From Treponema brennaborense DSM 12168 (GTDB lineage Bacteria > Spirochaetota > Spirochaetia > Treponematales > Treponemataceae), in contig NC_015500.1 in the NCBI RefSeq assembly GCF_000212415.1, positions 62,001 to 126,000 on the forward strand: 64,000 bases of DNA, written 5' to 3'. Positions 51,101 to 60,879 of this stretch are shown here, piece after piece (the stretch's first letter is position 1; the number at the start of each line of letters is the position of its first letter). The position numbers were made by a program, and so were the translations under genes. The notes under the pieces were generated by a model. The model searched no databases. It was not told where the DNA came from and saw nothing but the letters and a program-made list of their open reading frames with translations.

Positions 51101-52189
51101 TTACTTGATCTGTCCGACGGCCTTTAAAACGGCCGCCGCGATGTTTTTAAGCGGGACGATTTCATCCACTCCGCCGGTTTTAACCGCTTCGCACGGCATA
51201 CCGTACACGATACAGCTCGCTTCGTCCTGGGCGATCGTCCAGGCGCCGGTGTCGTGCATTTCTTTCATGCCTTTCGCACCGTCGTCGCCCATACCGGTCA
51301 TAATGACGCCCACGGCGTTTTTACCGGCGTAGCGCGACGCCGAGCGGAACAGTACGTCTACGGACGGGCGGTGCCGCGAAACGAGCGGACCGTCTTTTAC
51401 TTCCACATAATAGCGCGCTCCGCTGCGTTTAAGCAGCGTGTGCTTGTTTCCCGGCGCGATAAGCACGCGTCCGCGCACGACCGAATCGTCGTCTTCGGCT
51501 TCTTTTACGGTAACTTTGCAGAGCGAGTCCAGTCTGTCCGCGAACGATTTGGTAAAATGTTCGGGCATATGCTGAACGATTACCATTCCCGGTGCGTCGA
51601 TCGGCAGCATTTCAAGAAATTCGCGCAGCGCTTCGGTTCCGCCGGTACTGGCGCCTACTACCACGACTTTTTCCGTAGTTTCAAGCGAAAGGCGCGCGGG
51701 CGCTTTATCGAGAATGACGTCCGCCGTCAGTTTGGGCTGTACCGTTCGGGAAAGCGAGTCCGTCGCGGCGAGCCGTTTTATTTTATTCCGGCTGTAATAC
51801 GCCGCTTTCACCGCGTCGCAGATTCGGATCTGCGATTCCTGCAGGAACGCTCTGGTTCCCATCTGCGGCTTCAAAATCAGTTCCGCCGCTCCGTATTCCA
51901 TCGCCTTAAAGGCGTTGTTGCTACCGTCTTCGACCTTTGAAGAACAGATGACTACCGGAATGGGATTGGTAAGATTGTTGATTTTCTTTAAGAACGTCAG
52001 CCCGTCCATGCGCGGCATTTCGACGTCGAGCGTGATAACGTCGGGACGGTCGGTCTGGATTTTCCGTACGGCGAAAATAGGATCCGAAGCCGTTCCCATC
52101 ACTTCTATTTCGGGATCCGCGGACAGAATTTGCGTCATGGTTTCCCGGACTACCGCCGAGTCGTCTATGATAAGAACTTTAATCTTCAT
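51101..52189 (-). CDS. cheB: CheB chemoreceptor methylesterase/deamidase
   Basis: 362 residues from ATG 52189 (GGGGAA upstream). Receiver domain with Asp55 (T-L-D-V-E-M-P) and methylesterase domain with Ser in V-G-A-S-T-G-G-T, His in V-Q-H-M-P-E-H-F and Asp in G-M-G-D-D-G. A TAATG overlap with cheR would allow a 7-codon longer start at 52210. Removes methyl groups added by CheR for adaptation. Confidence 0.92.
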   Translation of the reverse strand: MKIKVLIIDDSAVVRETMTQILSADPEIEVMGTASDPIFAVRKIQTDRPDVITLDVEMPRMDGLTFLKKINNLTNPIPVVICSSKVEDGSNNAFKAMEYGAAELILKPQMGTRAFLQESQIRICDAVKAAYYSRNKIKRLAATDSLSRTVQPKLTADVILDKAPARLSLETTEKVVVVGASTGGTEALREFLEMLPIDAPGMVIVQHMPEHFTKSFADRLDSLCKVTVKEAEDDDSVVRGRVLIAPGNKHTLLKRSGARYYVEVKDGPLVSRHRPSVDVLFRSASRYAGKNAVGVIMTGMGDDGAKGMKEMHDTGAWTIAQDEASCIVYGMPCEAVKTGGVDEIVPLKNIAAAVLKAVGQIK

Positions 52190-52209
52190 GTCGTTCCCCT
52201 TTTCCGTCA

Positions 52210-53064
52210 TTATATCCGCTGGAACACCGTTGGTGCAACCGTTTTCAGCGGCAAGTCCATGCCGAATATCGTTTCGGAATGTCCTAAAAACAGATATCCG
52301 CCCGGTTCCAGATACTGCATGAATTTTTTGATCACCGCTTCCTGCGTATTTTTATCAAAATAAATGAGTACGTTGCGGCAGAAGATGATCTGCATCGTGT
52401 CCCTGAATCCGAAGTCGTCGTCCATAAAATTGAGCCGGCTGAACGTTACCCGGTTTCTGATGGCCGGTTTCAGTCTCACTTCGGCTGTCTGCGGATTTTT
52501 GCTTTTCAGAAAATACTGCCGCTTCAAATCGAGGGGGATGTTCTGAATAGCTTCCATGGGATAAATCGCCGTCTGTGCCTTATTGAGCACTTTCGTGGAA
52601 ACGTCGGTTGCCAATACGGAAAAATCGGTGATTTTTCCGGGGTTCCGGCTGATGAACTCGGACATGACGATGGAAAGCGTGTACGGTTCCTGTCCGGTGG
52701 AACAGCCGGCGGACCACAATTTGATACGGCTGCGGCCTTCTTGGGCAAAGCGGGGCAATACCGAGTTCGTCATATAATCGAAGTGCTGCGCTTCCCGAAA
52801 AAACTCGGTCAGATTCGTGGTCATCGCGTCGATCATCATGATGACTTCGTTGTTGTCCGTGTCTTTGCCGGAAAACACGTATTCGATATATTCCTTGAAA
52901 GACGTTAAATGCAGCGCTTTCAAGCGGCTGGTGAGACGCGACTGCATCATGAGCCGTTTCTGTTCGGGCATTTTTATGCCGACGCTCTTTTCTATAAAAG
53001 ACGCGAGTTTCCTGAATTCCGCTTCGGAAAGGAGCATGGGTGCGTATAAAGATTGATCGCTCAT
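52210..53064 (-). CDS. cheR: CheR chemoreceptor methyltransferase
   Basis: 284 residues. N-terminal helical CheR domain, then the SAM site [12 protein letters not shown] near residue 119 and C-R-N-V-L-I-Y-F near 230. Methylates receptor glutamates. Its stop codon overlaps the possible upstream cheB start; it begins 3 bp after cheA. Confidence 0.93.
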   Translation of the reverse strand: MSDQSLYAPMLLSEAEFRKLASFIEKSVGIKMPEQKRLMMQSRLTSRLKALHLTSFKEYIEYVFSGKDTDNNEVIMMIDAMTTNLTEFFREAQHFDYMTNSVLPRFAQEGRSRIKLWSAGCSTGQEPYTLSIVMSEFISRNPGKITDFSVLATDVSTKVLNKAQTAIYPMEAIQNIPLDLKRQYFLKSKNPQTAEVRLKPAIRNRVTFSRLNFMDDDFGFRDTMQIIFCRNVLIYFDKNTQEAVIKKFMQYLEPGGYLFLGHSETIFGMDLPLKTVAPTVFQRI

Positions 53065-53067
53065 GGA

Positions 53068-55230
53068 TTATACCGCCGCCTCCGTTTTGCGGATAACATC
53101 CGACAGTTTGAAAATATCAAGAATAAGCGCCACCGAACCGTCGCCCAAAATCGTCGCTCCCGAAAGTCCCTGAATGTTTTTATACAGCATACCGAGCGGT
53201 TTGATAACCGTCTGATGGTTTCCGATCACCCGGTCTACGACGATGCCGAGTTTTGAATCCTGATCGTTGACGACGACTACCTGCTGTGAAGCCGGCAGCG
53301 GATCGGTAATTTCAAAATAAGTCCGCAGGTTGATGTACGGCAGGAATTGTCCGCGCGCTTCGATGTGAGAACAGACGCTGCCGTCCTTTTCATGCACGGG
53401 GTTGAATTCGAGGCATTCTTCAACGTTCGTCAGCGGAATGACGTAATCGGCGTTGCCGATTTGCACCATCATGCCTTCGATAATAGCCAGCGTGAGCGGA
53501 ATTTTCAGAATGAAGTTCGAGCCTTTTCCCGGCGTCGTTTCGATCGAAACCGTACCGCCCAGAGAGGTGATGTCTTTTTTGACCACGTCCATTCCGACGC
53601 CGCGTCCGGAAACCGACGTAACGTTTTCAGACGTGGAAAATCCGGGCAGGAAAATCATTTCGTAAATTTCGTTGTCCGGGAGTTCGATGCCTGCGGAAAC
53701 GAGCCCCCGTTCGACTGCTTTTTTGTAAATCCGTTCCTTGTCCAGTCCCGCGCCGTCGTCGGAAATCGTAATCAGAACGAACGCACCGGCGTGCTGCGCT
53801 ACCAGTTTGACCGTTCCCTGCGGATTTTTGCCGGCGGCGGCCCGTTTTTCGGGCGTTTCGATACCGTGATCCACGGAATTGCGGATCATGTGGATAAGCG
53901 GGTCGTTCAGTTTTTCAATAACCGTTTTGTCCAGCTCGGTTTCCGCCCCTTCGGTTACCAGTTCGATATTTTTGTGCAAATCGGACGCGAGGTCGTGCAC
54001 CAAGCGGCGGAACCGGGTGAATATAGTGCCGATCGGCAGCATCCGCATGTCCATCGCCGTGTCGCGCAGAGACAGAATGAGCCGTTCGCTTTGCTCGCTG
54101 AGCGTGAGCAGCATGGCGTTGTTCGTTTTCTGGGAAAGCTGCCCGAGGCGCGCGTTGAACGTTACCAGTTCGCCCACGAGGTCTATCAGCTGATCGAGTT
54201 TTTCGGAATTGACGCGGATGCTCTGCTGCGCGCCGGTTCCTACCGCCTGCTCGACGGCTTTATCCGCGCTGCTTTTTTCCGCACCGGAAACGGCTTTTAT
54301 GTGGGTCTGCTCTGCCAGCGCGGATTGCAGGTTTTCTTTTGAAATCAGCTTTTTTTCAACGAGCAGTTCGCCGAGTTTTTTCTGTTGGTTGAGAATTTCG
54401 TCGAGATCCTGTTTTGAAATGGCCTTGCGTTCGATAAGAATTTCGCCGATTTTTCGGTTTTCGGCGGAGGACAGATCAATCCGCTCAATTTTGACGGACG
54501 ATTCTTCATCAAGAAAAATGAACGCGTCTTCAATATCGTTTTTGGAATGAGACGTCGTCAGAATGATGTCCCACGAAAGATAGCACAGCTGAGGATCGTA
54601 CTCGGAAAGCAGCGGTACGTTTTGGCAGAACAGCACCGTGGTCGCCGTTCCCATATCCTCGATTTCCTTGATGATGAGCGACGGCCGCGTTCCGTTGCAT
54701 AAAATTTTCTGCGACGGCGTGAACGAAATGCGCCAAGTCGTCTGCTTTTCCGCCGGCAGGCCGCCGGACTGCTGCGATTCACCGGACTGCTGCGATTCGC
54801 TGCTTTGAGGCTGTACGGCCGTTTTCGGTTCGGCTTTTGGCGCCGTATCGCCGCGGTAGGGCGCCGTCAATTCCTTGAAGGCGTCTATGATCAGGCGGGA
54901 CTGTTCCTTGGTTGCTTCCGAGTCGTCCCCTTTAAGCATTTTCAGGATATGATCGCGCGAAGCGAGCGTCAAATTGATACGCTGCGGGGTAACGGGTACG
55001 ATTCCGTTGCGCACCATGTCGAACGCACCTTCGACTTCGTGCGTGAATTTAGAAATCGCGTCGAATCCGAACATTCCCGAAGACCCTTTAATGGTATGCA
55101 TGACGCGGAATATGGCGGAGATGATTTCCTTATCGGTCGGCGTTTCTTCCAGCGAAAGCAGCATCCCTTCGAGCGATTCCAGCAATTCGTTGGCTTCTTC
55201 AAAAAAGACTTCGTTTATTTGTTCAAGCAT
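53068..55230 (-). CDS. cheA: CheA histidine kinase with an inserted MshEN-like segment
   Basis: 720 residues. P1 with phospho-His45 in H-T-I-K-G-S; a linker rich in Ser/Gln; a P2-like domain about 165-250; then residues 260-308 carry two back-to-back copies of I-G-E-I-L-I-E-R/L-G-E-L-L-V-E-K ... Q, the pattern of the N-terminal domain of type II secretion/MshE ATPases; then P3 dimerisation (340-400), P4 kinase (N-box H-M-I-R-N-S-V-D-H-G; D-D-G-A-G-L-D; G-R-G-V-G-M-D) and the CheW-like P5. The insertion is not usual in CheA. Overlaps the STAS gene by 8 bp. Confidence 0.9.
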   Translation of the reverse strand: MLEQINEVFFEEANELLESLEGMLLSLEETPTDKEIISAIFRVMHTIKGSSGMFGFDAISKFTHEVEGAFDMVRNGIVPVTPQRINLTLASRDHILKMLKGDDSEATKEQSRLIIDAFKELTAPYRGDTAPKAEPKTAVQPQSSESQQSGESQQSGGLPAEKQTTWRISFTPSQKILCNGTRPSLIIKEIEDMGTATTVLFCQNVPLLSEYDPQLCYLSWDIILTTSHSKNDIEDAFIFLDEESSVKIERIDLSSAENRKIGEILIERKAISKQDLDEILNQQKKLGELLVEKKLISKENLQSALAEQTHIKAVSGAEKSSADKAVEQAVGTGAQQSIRVNSEKLDQLIDLVGELVTFNARLGQLSQKTNNAMLLTLSEQSERLILSLRDTAMDMRMLPIGTIFTRFRRLVHDLASDLHKNIELVTEGAETELDKTVIEKLNDPLIHMIRNSVDHGIETPEKRAAAGKNPQGTVKLVAQHAGAFVLITISDDGAGLDKERIYKKAVERGLVSAGIELPDNEIYEMIFLPGFSTSENVTSVSGRGVGMDVVKKDITSLGGTVSIETTPGKGSNFILKIPLTLAIIEGMMVQIGNADYVIPLTNVEECLEFNPVHEKDGSVCSHIEARGQFLPYINLRTYFEITDPLPASQQVVVVNDQDSKLGIVVDRVIGNHQTVIKPLGMLYKNIQGLSGATILGDGSVALILDIFKLSDVIRKTEAAV

Positions 55231-55573
55231 TGTTGTCTCCTGCGGATATGGGGTTCAAAATATTTGAAGAAAACTGCTCACCGCCTCTTATGGTGTCTAC
55301 GGGAATTCCGATGCAAGTAAAATAGGAAGCAATCGCCGGAGGAATGGTTCCGATAATCTTGAATACGGTTTTTTTTCTGATGGCTTCTTTTTGTGCGGCA
55401 ATAATAAGCTGGACGCCGGTAACGTCTATGTTTTCAAGTTCAGACATATCGAGAGCAATCTCTTTGCTTGTGTTGAACGCGTTCAGCAATTCCTGTGTTT
55501 TTTCCTGCGAATTTTCGATAGTAACAGTTTCTTTCCAGACGATGGTTTGCGTTTCGGTTTTCTTTTTGGACAC
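55223..55573 (-). CDS. STAS-domain protein (anti-sigma antagonist-like)
   Basis: 116 residues from a GTG start at 55573 with AGGAG upstream. The core A-L-D-M-S-E-L-E-N-I-D-V-T-G-V-Q-L-I near residues 40-57 is the STAS phosphorylation loop region, with Thr in place of the Ser common in SpoIIAA. Encoded upstream of and overlapping cheA, so it is probably part of the signalling complex or its regulation. No partner kinase or phosphatase is here. Confidence 0.75.
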   Translation of the reverse strand: MSKKKTETQTIVWKETVTIENSQEKTQELLNAFNTSKEIALDMSELENIDVTGVQLIIAAQKEAIRKKTVFKIIGTIPPAIASYFTCIGIPVDTIRGGEQFSSNILNPISAGDNNA

Positions 55574-55693
55574 AAAATACTCCTGTTTGAATGGTGTACG
55601 ATATATATATTCCGAACGGGAACGGACGTCAAGGTTTTTCGGTCGATTTCTGTTTGGATATACGGTAAAGCAGCTTTTAGAGCCTTCCCATTC

Positions 55694-55722
55694 TTTACTA
55701 TTATCGGAAAATGCATTATAAA
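55694..55722 (+). promoter_or_regulatory. promoter close to the plus-strand cheW
   Basis: TTTACT (55694-55699), 17 bp, TATAAA (55717-55722), then 8 bases to the ATG at 55731. No ribosome binding site is visible, so the transcript may be leaderless or nearly so. It is divergent from the STAS-cheA transcript. Confidence 0.5.
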
Positions 55723-55730
55723 CATTAGTT

Positions 55731-56207
55731 ATGGAAGAAAAAGCTCTGACTGACGAACTCTATTTTACCTTTAAACTGGGTACGGGTAAATACGCTGTCG
55801 AGGTAACGCAGGTCAAAGAAGTCCTGAATTTTGAAAGCGTTACGAAAGTTCCCAAGGCTTTACCTTATATGAAAGGGGTAATGAATATACGCGGTTCCGT
55901 CGTTACCGTGATAGATTTGCGTATTCTATTCGGTTTCGAGGCTTCAGGCGATCTTGCCGATACCGATATCATCGTTACCGAAATCAATCGCGGAGCGGAA
56001 CAGCCGATCACCGTGGGGCTGATTGCGGACGAAGTCGACGTGGTAACGAAGCTTGAACGCGTGCACAGTGACAGTGTTACGTTCGGTTCCATGCCGCAGC
56101 GAACCGATTTCATACAGGCTGTCGGAAAACTCGACGACGCGTTCGTGCTGATCCTCGATTTAGGCAGGATTCTGGCGTCGATTGAAGCCGAACTTTCCGG
56201 AAAATAA
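55731..56207 (+). CDS. cheW: CheW coupling protein, copy 3 (opposite strand)
   Basis: 158 residues. CheW motifs V-E-V-T-Q-V-K-E-V-L near 20 and G-V-M-N-I-R-G-S near 47, with F-I-Q-A-V-G-K-L-D near 132. It is the only plus-strand gene in the chemotaxis block and is placed between the STAS-cheA and the cheD units. A different coupling partner, for instance for the soluble MCP-like protein, is possible. Confidence 0.88.
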   Translation: MEEKALTDELYFTFKLGTGKYAVEVTQVKEVLNFESVTKVPKALPYMKGVMNIRGSVVTVIDLRILFGFEASGDLADTDIIVTEINRGAEQPITVGLIADEVDVVTKLERVHSDSVTFGSMPQRTDFIQAVGKLDDAFVLILDLGRILASIEAELSGK

Positions 56208-56231
56208 CGGCGGAACCCGGAGCGTCCGGTT

Positions 56232-56825
56232 TCAGAACCAGACGATGTCTCCGGTATGCTGTTCTTTTTCGCGAACCTGCGCGGCGTACTGCGCTTCCTG
56301 CTTTTTGATGTATTCGATTTCGTGGATCGTGTTGTGGATATGTTTGAGCCATATTTTGGACGAAGCCGGGTCGTAGAAAATCTTACGCGACTGGGTGCCG
56401 CCGACGTTGGACGCAACGACCGGTATTTTTTCCCGTTCAAGGTATGAAAACGCAAAGTTGATGTTCGCTTCTCCGACCTGTATCCGTGTGGATTCTTTCG
56501 TACATAAAACGTTGCTTCCGCCGAACACTTTGGCACTGAGGTATTTGCGGTTGGCGCCTTTTTTGATCAAATCGTTCATGAGCAGTTCCATCGCGTATTC
56601 GCCGAACCGCCCGGCGAGCGTATCGTGTTCGCGTGTGCCCGCACCGTCGTATGCGAGCATGAAATGATTCAATCCGCCTATTTTCAGTTTTTGATCATAC
56701 AGTGCGATGCTGATGCACGAACCGAGTACGGTGGAAATGTATTCCTCCCCGGATCCCGAAAAATATTCGCCGGGGTAGATAGTTACTATTTTTTTACCAA
56801 ATTGTGAATCATAGTATGTGTTCAT
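56232..56825 (-). CDS. cheD: CheD chemoreceptor deamidase
   Basis: 197 residues. Active-site Cys37 in V-L-G-S-C-I-S-I and His54 in G-L-N-H-F-M-L, with A-K-V-F-G-G-S near 102. Deamidates receptor glutamines and in some species is controlled by CheC. About 30 residues longer than usual, with a Gln/Lys-rich C-terminus. No cheC gene is seen here. Begins 8 bp after the soluble MCP-like gene. Confidence 0.88.
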   Translation of the reverse strand: MNTYYDSQFGKKIVTIYPGEYFSGSGEEYISTVLGSCISIALYDQKLKIGGLNHFMLAYDGAGTREHDTLAGRFGEYAMELLMNDLIKKGANRKYLSAKVFGGSNVLCTKESTRIQVGEANINFAFSYLEREKIPVVASNVGGTQSRKIFYDPASSKIWLKHIHNTIHEIEYIKKQEAQYAAQVREKEQHTGDIVWF

Positions 56826-56833
56826 GCGCTGCC

Positions 56834-58597
56834 CTAAAAAAAGGTGATATCGCCGGGCGGTGTTCCCGATTCAACGATGAAGCCGGCAATTTTGCCTGCT
56901 TCCTCTTTATGTGCGGTGATCGTGAAATGCTGTATCAGATCCTTGAATTTATCGTCTTCTATTTCCCAATCGGATAATCCCGTTTTTTCCATAAGCTGCC
57001 GTTTTTGTACGGTCATGTTTTTGACTTCTTCGGTCAAAAGGTTCGCCGTACCGGTAAATCCGTCGTTGATACTTCGCAGCTGTGAAAGAAGCGTGTGAAT
57101 CGTTTCGCACTGTTTATGGAATTCCGGCGGATACACGTTGAAATTTTGCATGATGGAGAAAATCTGTTCCTGAACGTTTTTCAGGTTTTCAAAAAAGAAC
57201 GTTTTCTGGCTGCGGATTTCGGACATTTTCAGATTGTCCTGCGCAACGGCTTCCGAAAAACCGGAAAGCATTTCTTCGATTTCTTCTATAAAACTGACGA
57301 TCGTTGTCTGCATGAGGTCGAGCGAATCGGTCGTTTCAGAGATCAGCTTGTCCATATCGGTAACAAAATCTTTTACCGTGGTAATGGCTTCGTTTTTTGA
57401 TACCTCTATTTCCTGCAGGATGCGGACGTGCTGCAAACGGCTGATTACCGGCCGCAGATTTCCGAATACTTCGTACATGGAACGGGCTTTATCCGTTACG
57501 GTGCGGCACAGCAGCACGACGTTTTTCTGTGAAGATTTGAATTGGCCGAAGTCGCGTATCAGGAGTTTGAATCCGTCGAGTGCGGCTTGGAGTTCGGCGA
57601 CGAGCGTCTTGCCGGTATTTTCGGTACCGGCGTTTTCCGCATCGGTAATTTTCGTGCCGCCGATTTTCGTGTCGCCGGTAAAAAAACGTTTCAGGTATGC
57701 AAGACGTTCCTGTTCCGTTCGGTCGAGGATGTTCAGCACGGATCCCCATTTCTCGTCAAATACGGCCGAACTTTTTTTCAGATGCCCGGAAATGTCTTTT
57801 AAAACGCTTTGGGCCAGGTCGGATAACGAAATATCGAACGCGACCGTGTCCAATTTTTTTACCGGATCTTCCACCGCTTCGGGCGGCACGAATTCGTTCA
57901 TGCAGAGAATGACGTGATTCAGCGCCTGTTTGATAATATCCTGAAGCTGTATGCCTTCCATGGCGGCTTGAATGGCGGGAAATACCGACTGCGACAACCT
58001 GATGATCTGATCGAGCGGAGCGGCTGCCGCTTCGATATTTTCGGAAATACGGGCCAATTCCGTAGGACTCCGCTCGGCAATTCGTTTTTGACAGCCGGCG
58101 ATTTCGGTAAACACGTTTTTAAGATTTGCGATGTTTTTTATGAGCGACGTTTCTTCGTCGGTCAGTTTTGCCGATAATTTTATCATGTCGCCGGACAGCC
58201 GCTGCAGATTTTCGGTGATGCAGGAGAACGCGCGGCCTTTTTCTCCTGATTTTATGGAAATGACCATCGCGTTGAGCGCGATCAGCTCCATTTCTTCGCT
58301 GTTGTTTTTTATGCGCGCGATCTGTTCGTTTATGCGATGCAGGTTTTCGACTTTCACGTTCAGCTGGTCGAACAGCGCGGTGTATTTTTCATCGTAATCG
58401 GCAAAATACGTATTTTCGGAAGCGGATGCTTTGCGGTTTGCAATTTCAAGTTCTTTCAAAAGTGCCAGCAGCTCGTCGAGGGAGCCGCTGTGCGAAGACC
58501 CGATCAGTTTGGGAAATTCAGTGGAAAGAGTTATAAATATATCTTCAATTTGAGTACTGATTGATTCTATTTGTGAAGAAAGGTTGCGTATGTTCAT
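56834..58597 (-). CDS. soluble MCP-like signalling protein
   Basis: 587 residues, no membrane segment or signal peptide, mostly coiled-coil helices. Around residues 98-135 it reads E-E-M-E-L-I-A-L-N-A-M-V-I-S-I-K-S-G-E-K-G-R-A-F-S, which resembles the receptor signalling tip (usual N-L-L-A-L-N-A-A-I-E-A-A-R-A-G-E-x-G-R-G-F) but with several key changes. No PAS, GAF or HAMP is obvious. Encoded between CheD and a MinD-like ATPase. It may be a cytoplasmic receptor-like scaffold; the divergent tip makes normal CheA coupling uncertain. Confidence 0.7.
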   Translation of the reverse strand: MNIRNLSSQIESISTQIEDIFITLSTEFPKLIGSSHSGSLDELLALLKELEIANRKASASENTYFADYDEKYTALFDQLNVKVENLHRINEQIARIKNNSEEMELIALNAMVISIKSGEKGRAFSCITENLQRLSGDMIKLSAKLTDEETSLIKNIANLKNVFTEIAGCQKRIAERSPTELARISENIEAAAAPLDQIIRLSQSVFPAIQAAMEGIQLQDIIKQALNHVILCMNEFVPPEAVEDPVKKLDTVAFDISLSDLAQSVLKDISGHLKKSSAVFDEKWGSVLNILDRTEQERLAYLKRFFTGDTKIGGTKITDAENAGTENTGKTLVAELQAALDGFKLLIRDFGQFKSSQKNVVLLCRTVTDKARSMYEVFGNLRPVISRLQHVRILQEIEVSKNEAITTVKDFVTDMDKLISETTDSLDLMQTTIVSFIEEIEEMLSGFSEAVAQDNLKMSEIRSQKTFFFENLKNVQEQIFSIMQNFNVYPPEFHKQCETIHTLLSQLRSINDGFTGTANLLTEEVKNMTVQKRQLMEKTGLSDWEIEDDKFKDLIQHFTITAHKEEAGKIAGFIVESGTPPGDITFF

Positions 58598-58598
58598 G

Positions 58599-59585
58599 TT
58601 ATGTTTCCTGGGCCGCTGCTATGTATTCTGATTTCAGTTGTTCAAGATCGCCGTCTTCTTCATCCGGCACTAACGTGTCGTTGACCCCGTATTCATATGC
58701 AAGCATGCGTTCGGCCGTTCTGCCGATTCCGATCGAAAACGGGCTTTGCGGTTCCAGAAGGTATAAAGGCGTACGCCGCGCAACGGCGACGGGAACGTTC
58801 GGGTCTTTCGGGATAAAACCGATAAAATCCATGCGGATGTTCAGCTTTGTGCGGACGAGCGAGCGGAGTCTGCGGCCCATTTCAAGATCCTGCGCGGAAG
58901 AGCCGCAGTTGAGAACGACTTGCGGATTGAAGCGTTCCAGTTCAAGGCGGGCTTTTTCTCCCGATTCGGGATAACTGCGGCATATCGTTTCGATGAGCGC
59001 GGTGAACGAACTTTCGGTTCCCGTTAAAACCGATTGGATAAAATCCGCGACGGCTTTCCGCTCAGCACTTTTTGCCGGAAATTGCTGGGTAAAAAAGCGG
59101 AAGACGGATGCTTTCAGAAACGAGTATGCGTTCATGATGGACGTAATTTCCGGTGTGGTGACCAAAAGCGAATTGTACGTCATCAAATAAAAGTCGAGAA
59201 TGTTGTACGAACTGCCTCCGCCGAGATCCAGCAAAACATAATCAGCGGGCAGCAGCGACAATTCTTTCATTATTTTTTTCTTGATAAAGAAATCCATGTT
59301 CGCGGTTCCCGGAAAGAGGCAGTCTCCGGCGATAAACCGCAGGTTTTCCGTCTGGGTTTCTTGAAGCAGTTCCGCAAGTGAATTCTGCTGACGGTAAATA
59401 AAATTACCCATACCCGCGTGATTGTTTTTCAATCCCAGCAATGTGTGCAGATTGGCACCGCCGAAGTCGAAATCGCAGAGTATGACCTGTTTTCCTTTTT
59501 GGGCAAGAGCTATTGCAAGATTTGCCGATACCGCACTTTTACCAACGCCACCTTTGCCGCTCGCGACAGGAATGATATTCACCAT
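58599..59585 (-). CDS. MinD/ParA-family P-loop ATPase
   Basis: 328 residues. Deviant Walker [10 protein letters not shown] near residues 9-17, switch [10 protein letters not shown] near 38 and D-L-G-G-G near 120, as in FlhG/MinD. Such proteins position protein clusters or control flagellar number. It abuts the MCP-like gene (1 bp gap). In Rhodobacter, the ParA-like PpfA partitions cytoplasmic chemosensory clusters, a useful comparison. The start lacks a ribosome site; see promoter at 59594-59622. Confidence 0.82.
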   Translation of the reverse strand: MVNIIPVASGKGGVGKSAVSANLAIALAQKGKQVILCDFDFGGANLHTLLGLKNNHAGMGNFIYRQQNSLAELLQETQTENLRFIAGDCLFPGTANMDFFIKKKIMKELSLLPADYVLLDLGGGSSYNILDFYLMTYNSLLVTTPEITSIMNAYSFLKASVFRFFTQQFPAKSAERKAVADFIQSVLTGTESSFTALIETICRSYPESGEKARLELERFNPQVVLNCGSSAQDLEMGRRLRSLVRTKLNIRMDFIGFIPKDPNVPVAVARRTPLYLLEPQSPFSIGIGRTAERMLAYEYGVNDTLVPDEEDGDLEQLKSEYIAAAQET

Positions 59586-59593
59586 GATTTTTT

Positions 59594-59622
59594 ATTATAG
59601 TGTGTAACATCAAGTAGCGCAA
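59594..59622 (-). promoter_or_regulatory. promoter close to the MinD-like gene
   Basis: Minus strand TTGCGC (59617-59622), 17 bp, TATAAT (59594-59599), then 8 bases to the ATG at 59585. No ribosome binding site. Would drive the MinD-MCP-cheD unit with a leader of zero to three bases. Confidence 0.55.
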
Positions 59623-59682
59623 GTGTAGGGGAATAAACGTTCCTAAACAATAAGTCGGCAACGGTAACCTGTTTACCGTGCG

Positions 59683-59717
59683 TGCCGGCGTACCGTGTAA
59701 ACGGCAGAGAGCCGGCA
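59683..59717 (-). terminator. hairpin after the acyltransferase gene
   Basis: TGCCGGC (59683-59689) pairs with GCCGGCA (59711-59717), directly past the acyltransferase stop; a further CGGTAA/TTTACCG stem (59662-59678) follows. Confidence 0.45.
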
Positions 59718-59718
59718 C

Positions 59719-60840
59719 TCAAGCGATGAGTTTGCCATTTCGCCGAATTCTGCCTCCGGTGTACAGACTGAATACGGACGGAAATAATTTTTTGCACAGG
59801 ATTCCGCTTAGCAGACTTAACGATACGATGAAAATGAGTCTGAGAAAAAAAATTGCGAACAGCAGTTTCGGTGTAACTGCCGGAATGAATTTGAGAATCA
59901 ACTTGTTCACAACGGTTGCTGTCAGCGGTGTGTGAACCGCAAAAATCCAGAATGAATAAACGGAAAGCGACTGTAATCCTGCAAATATTTTTTCCTTTTT
60001 TACCCAAAGTCCGGCAAATTTTAAAATCAGCAGGCAGCTTAAAATTATGTTAAGTGCCTGTAGAATCTGAAAATCATGCCGATTAAGTACGTATTCTGCC
60101 GTTTGCGCTGCTATCACCAATCCGTACACGATTCCCAATTCTCGGAATTCGAGTTTATCGATTTTTGCCGCCGTTATGTTGTATTTGACTGCGCAGTATC
60201 CGAGCGGAAAAAATATGAACGCCTGTCCGTACATGGAATGCAGGGGAAGACTGCTTTGCCAAAAGATAAACGTGGCGCAAAAATAAAGAATAGGCCATTT
60301 GTCAATAATTTTTTTGATGAGCGGAGATAAAACGAATACCAGCATCAATTCGCGCAGATACCAAAACTGAATGAGAAACGGATAAAAAGTGCCGTCTTCA
60401 TCCGCAGGGAATCCGCTGAATATTTTCAGCCAGCCGGCAGCGGTTTTATCCGCAACATGGTTTCTGGTAAGACCGGCAGAATCGGCTATAAAAAATAAAA
60501 CGAAAGAAGAAAAAATCCATAAAAAATACGGCAGAACGATACTGCGCAGTCTTTTTTTCAGCATTGTCCCGTAAGATTCCCGTTTGGCAAAATACAGATA
60601 TCCCGAAAAAAAGAAAAACAGTGGAACCGCACAGCAGATAAAAAAATGATTCGTAATGAAATTCTCCGAGCTTAAAAAAAACTTTGAAACTTCAACGCCT
60701 TTTCCGTAATTTTCAAACATTTCTGCAAGTGCGCCGCTGTGAATCGTAACGACGAATGTGCTCAGCAAAAAACGCAGCGCCGTAATTCTTTTTGACAGTT
60801 CCGGATCAATTTCCGTATTCGCCGATTTACCGTTTTCCAT
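59719..60840 (-). CDS. membrane acyltransferase (acyltransferase 3 family)
   Basis: 373 residues from the ATG at 60840 (AAGGAAG 6 bases upstream; the frame runs to 60879 without a site). About ten hydrophobic segments; R-F-L-L-S-T-F-V-V-T-I-H-S near residue 22 carries the family His. The family O-acylates sugars, peptidoglycan or lipids. No polysaccharide genes nearby, so the substrate is open. Confidence 0.8.
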   Translation of the reverse strand: MENGKSANTEIDPELSKRITALRFLLSTFVVTIHSGALAEMFENYGKGVEVSKFFLSSENFITNHFFICCAVPLFFFFSGYLYFAKRESYGTMLKKRLRSIVLPYFLWIFSSFVLFFIADSAGLTRNHVADKTAAGWLKIFSGFPADEDGTFYPFLIQFWYLRELMLVFVLSPLIKKIIDKWPILYFCATFIFWQSSLPLHSMYGQAFIFFPLGYCAVKYNITAAKIDKLEFRELGIVYGLVIAAQTAEYVLNRHDFQILQALNIILSCLLILKFAGLWVKKEKIFAGLQSLSVYSFWIFAVHTPLTATVVNKLILKFIPAVTPKLLFAIFFLRLIFIVSLSLLSGILCKKLFPSVFSLYTGGRIRRNGKLIA

Positions 60841-60879
60841 ACGTGCTTCCTTTTCGATTCCGAATGTTTTCGTCTGCAC

